Shown here piece by piece: positions 36,141 through 45,652 of a stretch of 64,000 nucleotides of DNA (positions within the stretch are counted from its first letter, which is position 1; every line of letters begins with the position of its first letter). The notes beneath the pieces were generated by a model. The model searched no databases and was not told the origin of the DNA. It worked only from the letters and a program-made list of their open reading frames with translations. The DNA is taken from NCBI RefSeq assembly GCF_012848175.1, contig NZ_CP051651.1, forward strand, positions 2,356,001 through 2,420,000, written 5' to 3'. The translations under genes were made by a program, and so were the position numbers. Source of the DNA: Xanthomonas campestris pv. badrii (GTDB taxonomy: Bacteria; Pseudomonadota; Gammaproteobacteria; Xanthomonadales; Xanthomonadaceae).

Positions 36141-36141
36141 T

Positions 36142-36153
36142 GGGACCGTTCCC
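36142..36153. promoter_or_regulatory. FruR operator-like site at the fruR start
   Basis: gggaccgttccc is a one-mismatch version of the perfect palindrome found in front of fruB. It lies directly before the fruR GTG, so binding would block fruR transcription or translation. This suggests autoregulation. Confidence 0.6.
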
Positions 36154-36249
36154 GCTCGATATGCCGCGCCTGACTGCAGGCGCCTGGTGACCCCGATCCT
36201 AACCTGAAAGCATTACTTGGGTTTTGTGCACCGCACATTGACCTGGATC

Positions 36250-36265
36250 GTGGGAACGTTCCCAC
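36250..36265. promoter_or_regulatory. FruR operator, perfect 16-bp palindrome before fruB
   Basis: gtgggaacgttcccac is perfectly symmetric with the central CG typical of LacI/GalR-family operators. It ends 35 bases before the fruB start, where a repressor would block the fruBKA promoter. Confidence 0.78.
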
Positions 36266-36300
36266 TATACTTCCCAGCCCGATCCCACCCGGAGCCCGCC

Positions 36301-38817
36301 TTGTCCTCTCCGCCGCTTGCCCCCGTGACCCCCGAGCTCGTCCGCCTGCGAGCGCACGCCCGCGACAAGGACGACGCCATCGCCCAGGCGGCGCAGCTGC
36401 TGGTTGCCGCCGGCTGCGTGGCGCCGGGCTACGACGCCAGCATGCGGCGCCGCGAAGGCCTGGCGAACACCTTCCTGGGCCATGGCCTGGCGATCCCGCA
36501 TGGCGTGGGCGAAGACCGCCACCTGGTGCGCCGCGACGGCATCGCGGTGCTGCAGCTACCCGAAGGCGTGGAATGGAATCCGGGCCAGACCACCCGCCTG
36601 GTGGTGGGCATCGCCGCGCAGTCCGACACCCATATCACCCTGCTGCGCCGGCTGACCCGGCTGATCCAGGACCCGGCGCAGCTGGAGGCGTTGTTCACCA
36701 CCGACGACCCCGGCGTGATCGTGGCCGCCCTCACCGGCGACCGCGCCCCGGACACCAGTGCCGCGCCGGCCACCGACCTGGCCGAACGCTTCGAGTGGAC
36801 CATCGCCTACCCCAGTGGCCTGCATGCGCGCCCGGCCACCCGCTGGGCCGAGACCGCGCGTGGCTTCAGCGCCCGCGCCCAGGTCCGCGCCGGCGACCAG
36901 GTCGCCGATGCCAAGAGCCTGGTCGGCCTGCTGCAGCTGGGCCTGCGTGCCGGCGACAGCATCACCGTCTCGGCCGAAGGCAGCGATGCCGCGGCCCTGC
37001 TCAAGCGCCTGCGTGCGGTGATGGACAGCCTCACCGCACAAGAAAAGGCCGATGCCGAACGCGCCGCACAACGCCGCGCCGCCCCGGTGGTCGGCTGGAC
37101 CCCGCCGCAGGCGCAGCCGGCCATCGTCGGCATCGGCGCCAGCCCCGGCGTGGCGATCGGCATCGTGCACCGGCTGCGCGCGGCGCAGACCGAGGTGGCC
37201 GATCAACCGGTCGGCCTGGGCGATGGCGGCGCGCAGCTGCACGATGCCTTGACGCGTACCCGCCAGCAGCTGGCGGCGATCCAGGACGACACCCAGCGCC
37301 GTCTCGGTGCCTCGGATGCGGCCATTTTCAAGGCCCAGGCCGAGCTGCTCAACGACACCGACCTGATCACCCGCACCTGCCAGCTGATGGTCGAAGGCCA
37401 TGGCGTGGCGTGGTCGTGGCATCAGGCGGTGGAACAGATCGCCTCCGGTCTGGCGGCGCTGGGCAACCCGGTGCTGGCCGGCCGTGCGGCCGATCTGCGC
37501 GATGTCGGCCGCCGCGTGCTGGCACAGCTGGACCCGGCTGCGGCGGGCGCCGGCCTCACCGACCTGCCCGACCAGCCCTGCATCCTGCTGGCCAGCGACC
37601 TGTCGCCGTCGGACACCGCCAACCTGGACACCGCGCGCGTGTTCGGCCTGGCCACCGCACAAGGCGGCCCGACCTCGCACACCGCCATCCTGTCGCGCAC
37701 CCTGGGCCTGCCGGCGCTGGTCGCAGCCGGGGGCCAGTTGCTGGATATCGAAGATGGCGTCACCGCGATCATCGACGGCAGCAGCGGCCGGCTCTATCTC
37801 AATCCGTCCGAGCAGGATCTGGATGCGGCACGCACCCACATCGCCGAGCAGCAGGCCATCCGCGAGCGCGAAGCCGCGCAGCGCGCCCTGCCCGCCGAGA
37901 CCACCGACGGTCACCACATCGACATCGGCGCCAACGTCAACCTGCCCGACCAGGTGGCGATGGCACTGACCCAGGGTGCCGAAGGCGTGGGTCTGATGCG
38001 CACCGAGTTCCTGTTCCTGGAAAGCGGCCGCACGCCCAGCGAAGACGAACAACACGCCACCTACCTGGCGATGGCGCAGGCGCTGGATGGCCGCCCGCTG
38101 ATCGTGCGCGCGCTGGATATCGGCGGCGACAAGCAGGTGGCGCACCTGGAACTGCCGCACGAAGAAAACCCGTTCCTGGGCGTGCGCGGCGCACGCCTGC
38201 TGCTGCGTCGCCCCGACCTGCTGGAGCCGCAACTGCGTGCGCTGTACCGCGCCGCCAGGGACGGCGCGCGGCTATCGATCATGTTCCCGATGATCACCTC
38301 GGTGCCGGAGCTGATCGCCTTGCGCGATATCTGCGCGCGCATCCGCGCCGAACTGGACGCCCCCGAAGTGCCGATCGGCATCATGATCGAAGTGCCGGCC
38401 GCCGCCGCGCAGGCCGACATGCTGGCGCGCCACGCGGACTTCTTCTCGATCGGCACCAACGACCTCACCCAGTACGTGCTGGCGATCGACCGCCAGAACC
38501 CCGAACTGGCCGCCGAGGCGGACAGCCTGCACCCGGCGGTGCTGCGCATGATCCGCAGCACCATTGAAGGCGCACGCAAACACGGCCGCTGGGTCGGCGT
38601 GTGCGGCGGCCTGGCCGGCGATGCGTTCGGCGCCAGCCTGTTGGCCGGCCTGGGCGTGCAGGAACTGTCGATGACGCCCAACGACATCCCGGCGGTGAAG
38701 GCACGTCTGCGTGGCACTGCGCTCAGCACGCTGCAGCAGCTGGCCGAGCAGGCGTTGAACTGCGAAACCGCCGAGCAAGTGCGCGCACTCGAAGCGCAGC
38801 GCGAGGACAAGGCATGA
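36301..38817 (+). CDS. fruB: Multiphosphoryl PTS protein FruB: EIIA(Fru)-HPr-EI fusion
   Basis: An 838-residue cytoplasmic fusion that passes phosphate from PEP to the fructose permease. Residues 1-150 are a fructose-type EIIA with the active histidine in AIPHGVGEDRHLV. Residues of about 160-245 are HPr with its histidine in YPSGLHARPATRWAET. Residues of about 275-838 are Enzyme I with GGPTSHTAILSRTLGLPAL (phosphorylated His), VGLMRTEFLF, and the PEP-binding C-terminus ending at GVQELSMTPNDIPAVK. The start is taken as TTG at 36301 because GGAG lies six bases before it and the EIIA domain begins here; the frame is open further upstream. It overlaps fruK by four bases (ATGA). Confidence 0.93.
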   Translation: MSSPPLAPVTPELVRLRAHARDKDDAIAQAAQLLVAAGCVAPGYDASMRRREGLANTFLGHGLAIPHGVGEDRHLVRRDGIAVLQLPEGVEWNPGQTTRLVVGIAAQSDTHITLLRRLTRLIQDPAQLEALFTTDDPGVIVAALTGDRAPDTSAAPATDLAERFEWTIAYPSGLHARPATRWAETARGFSARAQVRAGDQVADAKSLVGLLQLGLRAGDSITVSAEGSDAAALLKRLRAVMDSLTAQEKADAERAAQRRAAPVVGWTPPQAQPAIVGIGASPGVAIGIVHRLRAAQTEVADQPVGLGDGGAQLHDALTRTRQQLAAIQDDTQRRLGASDAAIFKAQAELLNDTDLITRTCQLMVEGHGVAWSWHQAVEQIASGLAALGNPVLAGRAADLRDVGRRVLAQLDPAAAGAGLTDLPDQPCILLASDLSPSDTANLDTARVFGLATAQGGPTSHTAILSRTLGLPALVAAGGQLLDIEDGVTAIIDGSSGRLYLNPSEQDLDAARTHIAEQQAIREREAAQRALPAETTDGHHIDIGANVNLPDQVAMALTQGAEGVGLMRTEFLFLESGRTPSEDEQHATYLAMAQALDGRPLIVRALDIGGDKQVAHLELPHEENPFLGVRGARLLLRRPDLLEPQLRALYRAARDGARLSIMFPMITSVPELIALRDICARIRAELDAPEVPIGIMIEVPAAAAQADMLARHADFFSIGTNDLTQYVLAIDRQNPELAAEADSLHPAVLRMIRSTIEGARKHGRWVGVCGGLAGDAFGASLLAGLGVQELSMTPNDIPAVKARLRGTALSTLQQLAEQALNCETAEQVRALEAQREDKA

Positions 38818-39770
38818 GCCTGCAGGCCATCACCGTCACGCTGAACCCGGCGATCGACCAGACCATCCAGCTCGACAGCCTGCAGCCCGGCGCCGTGCAT
38901 CGCGCCAGCAGCGTGCGTAACGATGCCGGCGGCAAGGGCATCAACGTGGCGGCATGCCTGGCCGATTGGGGCAGCGATGTCGCCGCGCTCGGCGTGCTCG
39001 GCGGCGGCAATGCCGGCGTGTTCGAAGCGCTGTTCCGCGAACGCGGCATCGTCGACCACTGCCAGCGCGTGGCCGGCGAAACCCGCACCAATCTCAAGCT
39101 GGTGGAAGCGCGCAGCAACGCCACCACCGACATCAACCTGCCCGGCCTGCAACTGACCAGCGCGCATCTGCAAGGCGTGGCCGATCAACTCGCGCCGCTG
39201 CTGCGCCCCGGCCTGCCGGTGGTGCTGTCCGGCAGCCTGCCGGCCGGCCTGCCCGACGACAGCTGGGCGCAGTTGCAGGCGCAGGCCAGCGCGGCGGGCG
39301 CACGCGTGCTGCTGGATACCAGCGGCGCGCCGCTGGTGGCGGCATTGGGCGCCGCCCGCGATGCGCTGCCGTACGCGGTCAAGCCGAACCGTCATGAACT
39401 GGAAGCCTGGACCGGCCGCCCGCTCACCGATCGGGCCGCACTCAGCGCCGCTGCGCACGAACTGATCGCACGCGGCATCCAGCTGGTGGTGATTTCGATG
39501 GGCACCGACGGTGCGTTGTTCGTGCAGCGCGACCGGCGACTGATCGCGCGTCCGCCGCGGCTGGCGCAGGGCAGCAGCGTGGGCGCAGGCGATGCCATGG
39601 TGGCCGGCCTGGCTGCCGCACTGCTGGAGGCGGCCACCGATCTGGAGCAATGCGCGCGGCTGGCCACGGCGTTTTCGGTGTGCCGGCTGGAAAGCGGCGA
39701 CGCGCGCCGGATCACGGCCGATGGCGTGCGCCGCGCCGCAAGCCAGGTCGTGATCGAGCTGCTGTCGTGA
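38814..39770 (+). CDS. fruK: 1-phosphofructokinase
   Basis: A 318-residue PfkB-family sugar kinase. It phosphorylates fructose-1-phosphate, the product of the FruA permease, to fructose-1,6-bisphosphate. The substrate-binding start ITVTLNPAIDQTI and the NDAGGKGINVA loop are typical. The C-terminal signature QGSSVGAGDAMVAG contains the catalytic aspartate. The ATG overlaps the fruB stop by four bases (ATGA), a sign of translational coupling. Length fits the family (about 310-320). Confidence 0.94.
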   Translation: MSLQAITVTLNPAIDQTIQLDSLQPGAVHRASSVRNDAGGKGINVAACLADWGSDVAALGVLGGGNAGVFEALFRERGIVDHCQRVAGETRTNLKLVEARSNATTDINLPGLQLTSAHLQGVADQLAPLLRPGLPVVLSGSLPAGLPDDSWAQLQAQASAAGARVLLDTSGAPLVAALGAARDALPYAVKPNRHELEAWTGRPLTDRAALSAAAHELIARGIQLVVISMGTDGALFVQRDRRLIARPPRLAQGSSVGAGDAMVAGLAAALLEAATDLEQCARLATAFSVCRLESGDARRITADGVRRAASQVVIELLS

Positions 39771-39922
39771 GCCCCTGTTTGCCGCCGCTGCGCTCCAATG
39801 GACGCATGTCCACGCCTGATGCCATGCGTCTGCGCAACTCCGGCCTGCGCCACCCGCGCGCGTAAGCCTTGCCTCTCCCCCCGCCGGCCACCCGGCGACC
39901 GCAATACAGCAGGAGTTTTCCC

Positions 39923-41668
39923 ATGTCCTCTTCCATCGTGGTCATCGCCGCCGGCGAACGCAGCACCGAGGCCGTCCTGGCGGCCGAAGCGCTGCGCCGT
40001 GCGGCCACCGCCGCCGGCCATAGCGTGACGATCGAAATCCGCAGCGACCAGGGCGTGCTTGGCGCATTGCCGACCGAGCTGACCAACGGCGCTGCGCAAG
40101 TGCTGATCGTCGGCGATGCCGATGCCGACACCGGCCGCTTCGGCGACGCGCAACTGCTGCATCTGAGCCTGGGCGCGGTGCTGGACGACCCGGCCGCCGC
40201 CGTCGGCCAGCTCGCTGCCACTACCGCACCCGCCAGCGCATCGGCAGCGACCGATGCGTCCGGCGCAGGCGGCAAGCGCATCGTCGCGATCACCTCCTGC
40301 CCCACCGGCATCGCCCACACCTTCATGGCCGCCGAAGGCCTGCAGCAGGCCGCGAAAAAACTCGGCCACCAGATGCGCGTGGAAACCCAGGGCTCGGTGG
40401 GCGCGCAGGACGCACTGACCGACGCCGAAATCCGCGCGGCCGATGTAGTCATCATCGCCGCCGACCGCGAAGTGGACCTGGCCCGTTTCGCCGGCAAGCG
40501 CGTGCTCAAGAGTGGAACCAAGCCGGCCATCAACGACGGCCCGGCCCTGATCAACAAGGCACTGGCCGAGGCCAGCGTGCACGGTGGCACGACACCGGCC
40601 ACCGGTACCGCCGCCAGTACGACCGCAAGCAAGGGCAACGGCCGCACCGATGCCTACAAGCATCTGATGACCGGCGTGTCGTTCATGCTGCCGTTCGTCA
40701 CTGCCGGCGGCCTGTTGATCGCGCTGGCCTTCGCGCTCGGCGGCATCTACGCCGGCGACGATGCGCACCAGGGCACGCTGGCCTGGTCGCTATTCCAGAT
40801 CGGCGCCAAGGCCGGTTTCACCTTGATGGTGCCCGCGCTGGCCGGCTATATCGCCTACTCCATCGCCGACCGCCCCGGCATCGCGCCCGGCATGATCGGC
40901 GGGCTGGTCGCGGCCAATCTCAATGCCGGCTTCCTCGGCGGGATCATTGCCGGCTTCATCGCCGGCTACGGCGTGGCCGCGCTCAATCGCACCATCAAAC
41001 TGCCGCGCACCCTGGAAGGGCTCAAGCCGGTGCTGATCCTGCCGGTGCTGGGCACCCTGTTGGTGGGCCTGGCGATGATGTATGTGTTCGGCCAACCGGT
41101 CGCCGACCTGCTGGCCTGGCTCACCGCGTGGTTGCGCGGCATGCAGGGCAGCAGCGCGCTGCTGCTGGGCCTGTTGCTCGGCGGCATGATGGCCTTCGAC
41201 ATGGGCGGGCCGGTCAACAAGGCCGCCTATGCATTCTCCACCGGCCTGATCGCCAGCCAGGTCTACACCCCGATGGCCGCCGCCATGGTGGCCGGCATGA
41301 CCCCGCCGCTGGGCATCGCGCTGGCGACCTGGGTGTTCCGCAACCGCTTCACCGTGGAAGAACGCGGCACGGCCACCGCCGCCGGCGTGCTCGGGCTGGC
41401 CTTCGTCACCGAAGGCGCGATCCCGTATGCCGCGCGCGATCCGTTGCGCACCATCCCGGCGCTGGTGATCGGCTCGGCGGTGGCCGGCGCGATCTCGATG
41501 TCGGTCGGCGCCGAACTGAAGGCCCCGCATGGCGGCATCTTCGTGCTGCTGATCCCCAATGCCGTGACCCACCTGGCGATGTATGTGCTGGCGCTGCTGG
41601 CCGGCGTGGTGGTCACCGCGATTGCCTTGCGCGTGCTCAAGAAACCGGTGGCCGACGTCGTCGCCTGA
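39923..41668 (+). CDS. fruA: PTS fructose transporter subunit EIIB'BC
   Basis: 581 residues. The first ~110 are a degenerate EIIB' domain without the active cysteine. A true EIIB follows (about 117-215) with the phosphocysteine in ITSCPTGIAHTFMAAEG. An Ala/Thr linker leads to the EIIC membrane domain from about 235, with GVSFMLPFVTAGGLLIALAF and many helices. It imports fructose and releases fructose-1-phosphate. AGGAG stands seven bases before the ATG. It is 152 bases after fruK; a start codon lies upstream in frame but without homology. Third gene of the fru operon. Confidence 0.93.
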   Translation: MSSSIVVIAAGERSTEAVLAAEALRRAATAAGHSVTIEIRSDQGVLGALPTELTNGAAQVLIVGDADADTGRFGDAQLLHLSLGAVLDDPAAAVGQLAATTAPASASAATDASGAGGKRIVAITSCPTGIAHTFMAAEGLQQAAKKLGHQMRVETQGSVGAQDALTDAEIRAADVVIIAADREVDLARFAGKRVLKSGTKPAINDGPALINKALAEASVHGGTTPATGTAASTTASKGNGRTDAYKHLMTGVSFMLPFVTAGGLLIALAFALGGIYAGDDAHQGTLAWSLFQIGAKAGFTLMVPALAGYIAYSIADRPGIAPGMIGGLVAANLNAGFLGGIIAGFIAGYGVAALNRTIKLPRTLEGLKPVLILPVLGTLLVGLAMMYVFGQPVADLLAWLTAWLRGMQGSSALLLGLLLGGMMAFDMGGPVNKAAYAFSTGLIASQVYTPMAAAMVAGMTPPLGIALATWVFRNRFTVEERGTATAAGVLGLAFVTEGAIPYAARDPLRTIPALVIGSAVAGAISMSVGAELKAPHGGIFVLLIPNAVTHLAMYVLALLAGVVVTAIALRVLKKPVADVVA

Positions 41669-41841
41669 GCCAACCCGCGGCGGCAGGCATCTGCCGCCGC
41701 ATCCGGCGCGCCGGACGCGCGTCGCACCTGATTGCCGTTACCGCCGCGGCGCGCAGTGACCGCGCGCCGCCAACGGCTTGCCCATCCTCTTGCTGTTGCG
41801 TCCGCCACCTCGGCCACGCCCTCTTTGTTCGGAGTCCTGCC

Positions 41842-43119
41842 ATGTCCGCCCTGCTCTCCCACCGCGCCTCCCATCGTCTGCTGTGCCTGTCGCTTGCCAT
41901 GGCGCTGGCCCCACTCGCCCAGGCGCAAGACGCCGCCGATGCCTTCAAACTCAAGCTGGGTTACACCGGCGAAGCCGCCTCGATGATCGACGGCGGCCGC
42001 AAGAGCGGCGACGCCTACGCCGGCCAGCTGATGGTCGGCACCGACGTAGACATGGACCGCCTGTTCGGCTGGGGCGGCGCCACGGTCAAGCTGCAAGTCT
42101 CCAACCGCCACGGCACCAACCTGTCCAACAGCAGCATCGGCAACAGCACCTCGGTGCAGGAAATCTACGGCGGCCAGGGCACGCGCCTGGCCAACTTCAC
42201 CCTGCTGCAAAAACTCTTCAACGACCGCCTGGAACTGGAAGCCGGCCGCAGCGTGGCCAACATCCACTTCCTCGGCTCGGACCTGTGCCAGTACTTCCAG
42301 GGCAACTCCGCCTGCGGCAACCCCACCTTCGTGTTCCGCACCAGCAACTTCACCTACTGGCCGGTCTCCAGCTGGGCCGCACACGCCACCGCCTGGGTCA
42401 CGCCCAAGGTCTATGTGCACGTGGGCGCGTATGAAGTGAACCCGGTGCAGGCACAGGACGGCCAGCACGGTTTGAAGTGGAGCACCGACGACACCACCGG
42501 CGTGGTGGTGCCCTACGCCATCGGCTACAAGAACAAGGGCGGCGACGGCACGCTGGCGGCGATGTACGAACTCGGCGGCTGGCAGGACAACTCCGACTAC
42601 ACCGACCCGCTGCGCGACCGCAACGGCAACCCCGCCGTCCTCAGCGGCCTGGGCTATGAAAACAAGCAGGGCCGCTCGGGCCTGTTCGGCCGCTTCGAAC
42701 AACAGGTCACCAACCCCGACCCATCCGGCAACCAGGGGCTGACGGTCTTCGCCGCCATCCTCAAGAGCACCAGCGGCCAGGCGATCGAGGACCACTTCGT
42801 GCAACTGGGCCTGGTGCAGAAAGGCACCTTCGCCAGCCGCCCGCAGGACAACATTGCGTTTGTGATCACCCAGCAGAAGTACAGCGACGAAGCCATCGAA
42901 AACCTGCGCCTGGCCCGCGCCTCGGCCGGCGGCACCGGCACCCCCGCCGACAACCAGATCATGATGGAGCTCAGCTACGGCATCCAGGTCACCAAGCGCC
43001 TGCGCATCGCCCCGAACCTGCATTACGTGATCAACCCCGACCAGTTCAACGAACCCACCCGCACCACCGATCTGAAGAACGCGCTGATCGCGGGCATGCG
43101 GATCGACTGGAATCTGTGA
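41842..43119 (+). CDS. OprB-family carbohydrate-selective porin
   Basis: A 425-residue outer-membrane beta-barrel. A 29-residue signal peptide (MSALLSHRASHRLL, then a hydrophobic core, ending LAQAQ) precedes alternating aromatic/polar strands such as TVKLQVSNRHG and SWAAHATAWVTPKVYVHVGAYEVN. It closes with a strand ending in an aromatic-containing C-terminus (MRIDWNL). It fits the OprB family, which lets sugars through the outer membrane. GGAGT lies seven bases before the ATG. It starts 173 bases after fruA on the same strand, so it probably provides fructose entry for the PTS. The frame is open upstream, but the signal peptide fixes the start. Confidence 0.88.
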   Translation: MSALLSHRASHRLLCLSLAMALAPLAQAQDAADAFKLKLGYTGEAASMIDGGRKSGDAYAGQLMVGTDVDMDRLFGWGGATVKLQVSNRHGTNLSNSSIGNSTSVQEIYGGQGTRLANFTLLQKLFNDRLELEAGRSVANIHFLGSDLCQYFQGNSACGNPTFVFRTSNFTYWPVSSWAAHATAWVTPKVYVHVGAYEVNPVQAQDGQHGLKWSTDDTTGVVVPYAIGYKNKGGDGTLAAMYELGGWQDNSDYTDPLRDRNGNPAVLSGLGYENKQGRSGLFGRFEQQVTNPDPSGNQGLTVFAAILKSTSGQAIEDHFVQLGLVQKGTFASRPQDNIAFVITQQKYSDEAIENLRLARASAGGTGTPADNQIMMELSYGIQVTKRLRIAPNLHYVINPDQFNEPTRTTDLKNALIAGMRIDWNL

Positions 43120-43199
43120 GCCGCAGAGAAGCTGCGCGCGTTGCGCGCATGCTTGGCGGGCACCACCATCTGAAGTGAGTGGCGGGTGCGTTGCACTTG

Positions 43200-43213
43200 T
43201 GTAATGACCCACC
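43200..43213. repeat. Solo terminus of the IS3-family element
   Basis: TGTAATGACCCACC equals the left end of the two IS3-family copies and is preceded by CTTG, the same 4 bases duplicated around copy 2. No other IS sequence follows; the attC site begins four bases later. It looks like the scar of a deletion or recombination at an IS end. Confidence 0.6.
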
Positions 43214-43216
43214 ACT

Positions 43217-43274
43217 GCTAACGCCTGAATTAAGCCGAGCCGCGAAGCGGCGTCGGCTTAAATGAATTGTTAGC
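43217..43274 (-). other. Integron attC site 1 (distal end of array)
   Basis: On the minus strand GCTAACAATTCATTTAAGCC runs into a palindromic centre (GCCGCTTCGCGGC) and ends CAGGCGTTAGC. The outer GCTAAC/GTTAGC and inner AAGCCGA/TCGGCTT pair with each other, as in an attC hairpin. Highly similar sites lie at 47544 and 49484. Confidence 0.85.
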
Positions 43275-43726
43275 CCCTCCCGGCGAGTCGGACGAGGTGC
43301 TTCATGAAGGATGACGTGATCTCAAGGATGAACTCGATCTCCTCCTCAATCACAGCGTCATCGTGCTTCACGTAACTGTTGTTGTACTTGGCGTAGTAGT
43401 CGATCAGCTTCACGAACATGTTGGACAACTCGGCGGAGCCGCCCTTGCTCTTGATGTGTTGCCCTACTTGCGGGATCTGATTCTCTAGTGACTTGGCATT
43501 GCCGAAGATGTCGTGGAGAAGCTTTTCCAGAGACAATCTCAAGTCATCGAGGAGGTTGCGATGGAATGCCTCGTGTGAGTACTTGTCTAGCGCCTGGGAA
43601 TAGAGCGAGAGGGAATCTGGGTGCTCAGACAGCCAGTGCCGCGTTTCCTCAACGAGGGTCTCGTTCACCTCCGACGGGTGTCTTTTGGAGCAAGGTGGCT
43701 GTACTTGGTGATGAGTTTGACCTTTA
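43270..43726 (-). pseudogene. Cassette 3 gene, 5' end displaced by IS5-family insertion
   Basis: An open frame ends inside attC site 1 and runs up to the IS5 boundary, encoding a helical protein. Visible segments are EETRHWLSEHPDSLSLYSQA, LDDLRLSLEKLLHDIFGN, and a tail with MFVKLIDYYAKYNNSYVKHD and EIEFILEITSSFMKHLVRL. The pattern recalls HEPN/Abi-type helical proteins, but the RxxxxH motif is not clear, so the family is uncertain. Upstream of 43726 the frame continues into transposon DNA. Only 19 bases of the original cassette remain on the far side of the IS (47525-47543), so the true start may lie near the IS junction or at an internal GTG. Probably a broken stress or defence gene. Confidence 0.55.
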
Positions 43727-43777
43727 GGGAAACTCTGATCAACACCGCCAGCAGACATGAAAAGCCGTCCAGGGCCG

Positions 43778-45174
43778 CAATGCCAGTCAGTTAACGCTGA
43801 TTGGCATTTTTCGTAGGAAACTTCGAAGTGCGGTTCTTGACGACTCTGGGGAAGCTTCGTTCGGTGCGGCGTGGTGGCAGCACGAAGTGCCTGGACTGTG
43901 CCAACAAGGCCGTCAGTTGCCTGGGCAGGGTGCCCGCCGAATCCAGGCTCGGGACCGCCAGCAGGTTGACGATGGCATAGCTGGCTGTGTGGAAGCTGAT
44001 GCGCTGGGGCTCCACCTTGGCGTGAGCGGCCATCTCTCGCATCCAGCGCCGCAGCAGTGTGTAGGCGATCAGCACGCCCCACAGTTCCTGGCGCACCAGC
44101 GCGGGCTGCTTGCTGCGCAGTACCGGTTCGCCCTCCTGCAGCGACTGCTTGATCTCGCGGAATCCCAACTCGATCTCCCAGCGCTGGCGATAGAGCTCGG
44201 CCAAGGCATGGGCTGGATGCGTGTGGGGACACGGCAACGAGGTGATGAAGCGCCGTAGCCGCCCACCTACGCTGACCTCGATCAGGCGCGCCTGCCAGTG
44301 GCTGGGCAATTCCGGACGTGCCTTGCGCGCTTGTGGCGAGACCGGCATGCGGATGCGTGCATCGCCGGGCGCGAGTTGTTCGACGATCTCATGGCGCAGG
44401 TTGTCCCGGGCCCGCATCAGCCAGTGACGCTGCGTGCCCGCAGCCTGCCAGTCCAGCAGGAACGCGGCCGAGAAGTACGCTCGGTCAAATAGCGTCACCG
44501 AGTGGTCCTGGCCCTGCAGCTGCGCCGCCAGGCTCAGTTCACCGCAGTCCATGCCGCCGAGCTTGGCGTCGAGCAGCTCGTGGCTGTGGGTATCCATCAG
44601 GCAGGTGGCGCGAATCTGCGGCCAGGACAAGGGACCATGCTGGTTGCTGCAGCTGCCGAGGTCGGCTCGATTCTCCGCAGTGTCCGGTGCTGCCCAGACC
44701 ACGCCGTCCACCGCCAGCACGCGCAGTGGCCGCTGCGTATCCACCGGTGTGCGGCTCCAGGCCCGGGTCAATAGACCGAACAGTTCGGCCAGGGGTTCTT
44801 CTCCCAGGCGCTGGCGGGCCTGCACGCTGGCACTCGGCGCGGGCAGCGCTTGTGCGTCCAGGCTCAGATCGAGCTGCTGCACCACCTGCCACAGTGGTCG
44901 GTCACGAAACAGCGCCAGTCCGATCACCAGCCACACGGCATGTTCGGCCGGCAGCTTGCGCCGCCGGATCGACGCCTTGCCGCTAGTCGCCAGCGCCTGC
45001 TCGATCCAGGCCGGCTCTATCAATGTGCTGAGTTGGTCGAGTCGATCAGGGACTCGCGGTAACGTCTCGCGCAGAGCGCTCGCAAACAGGCTCATCAAGC
45101 AAAAAAGGGAACGTGTTGAACACGTTCCCTTTTTACTGGATCAGCTCCCCTCGGGGCTTAACTGACTGGCATTG
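43778..45174 (-). mobile_element. IS4-family insertion sequence (1397 bp) nested in the IS5 element
   Basis: Perfect 17-bp terminal repeats, CAATGCCAGTCAGTTAA at 43778-43794 and its complement at 45158-45174. It is flanked by an 11-bp direct duplication, GTCCAGGGCCG (43767-43777 and 45175-45185). It carries one intact transposase gene and looks recent. Confidence 0.92.
43791..45098 (-). CDS. IS4-family transposase
   Basis: A 435-residue DDE transposase that appears intact. The first aspartate lies in LAVDGVVWAAPDT and the second in LFDRAYFSAAFLL. The glutamate is in the YREK-type signature YRQRWEIELGFREIK, diagnostic for the IS4 family. The stop lies in the terminal repeat, as in compact IS elements. 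The start follows at 45098 (MMSLFASALRETLPRV). Confidence 0.9.
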   Translation of the reverse strand: MMSLFASALRETLPRVPDRLDQLSTLIEPAWIEQALATSGKASIRRRKLPAEHAVWLVIGLALFRDRPLWQVVQQLDLSLDAQALPAPSASVQARQRLGEEPLAELFGLLTRAWSRTPVDTQRPLRVLAVDGVVWAAPDTAENRADLGSCSNQHGPLSWPQIRATCLMDTHSHELLDAKLGGMDCGELSLAAQLQGQDHSVTLFDRAYFSAAFLLDWQAAGTQRHWLMRARDNLRHEIVEQLAPGDARIRMPVSPQARKARPELPSHWQARLIEVSVGGRLRRFITSLPCPHTHPAHALAELYRQRWEIELGFREIKQSLQEGEPVLRSKQPALVRQELWGVLIAYTLLRRWMREMAAHAKVEPQRISFHTASYAIVNLLAVPSLDSAGTLPRQLTALLAQSRHFVLPPRRTERSFPRVVKNRTSKFPTKNANQR

Positions 45175-45652
45175 GTCCAGGGCCGCGTATTTTGCGTTCA
45201 AACCCTCGATTTTTGCCGTTTTCGGCGCATTTGCTGCCGGTTTCCCAAACTACAGGCGCACGTCGACCACGGCAGGTAATAAATGCTTACGCTTCAGCCA
45301 CAGATTCGACAGCGCAAACAGCGTCAGCACCTGCGCGGTGTTCTTCGCCAAACCGCGATAGCGCACCTTGACATAGCCGAACTGGCGTTTGATCACCCGA
45401 AACGGATGCTCCACCTTCGCCCGCAGGCTGGCCTTGGTGTACTCCCTACGCTTGGCTCGCTTCGATTCACGTTTGTTCTTGATCTGCTTCAGCTTCGAGC
45501 GTTTCTCCGCGATCAGGTAGCGCAGCTTGCGCTTGCCCTTCATCTCATCGCGCTTCTCAAGCCCGGTGTAGCCGCTGTCCCCGCACACCGTGCCTTCCTT
45601 GCCGTGCAGCAGCTTGTGCGCTTGTGTAATGACCCACCGGTTTCTGCACAGG

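Noticed and set aside
43270..44232. A 320-residue gene spanning the IS4/IS5 boundary
   Set aside because: Its upstream two thirds are transposon sequence out of frame with the transposase. Only the part below 43727 belongs to the cassette.
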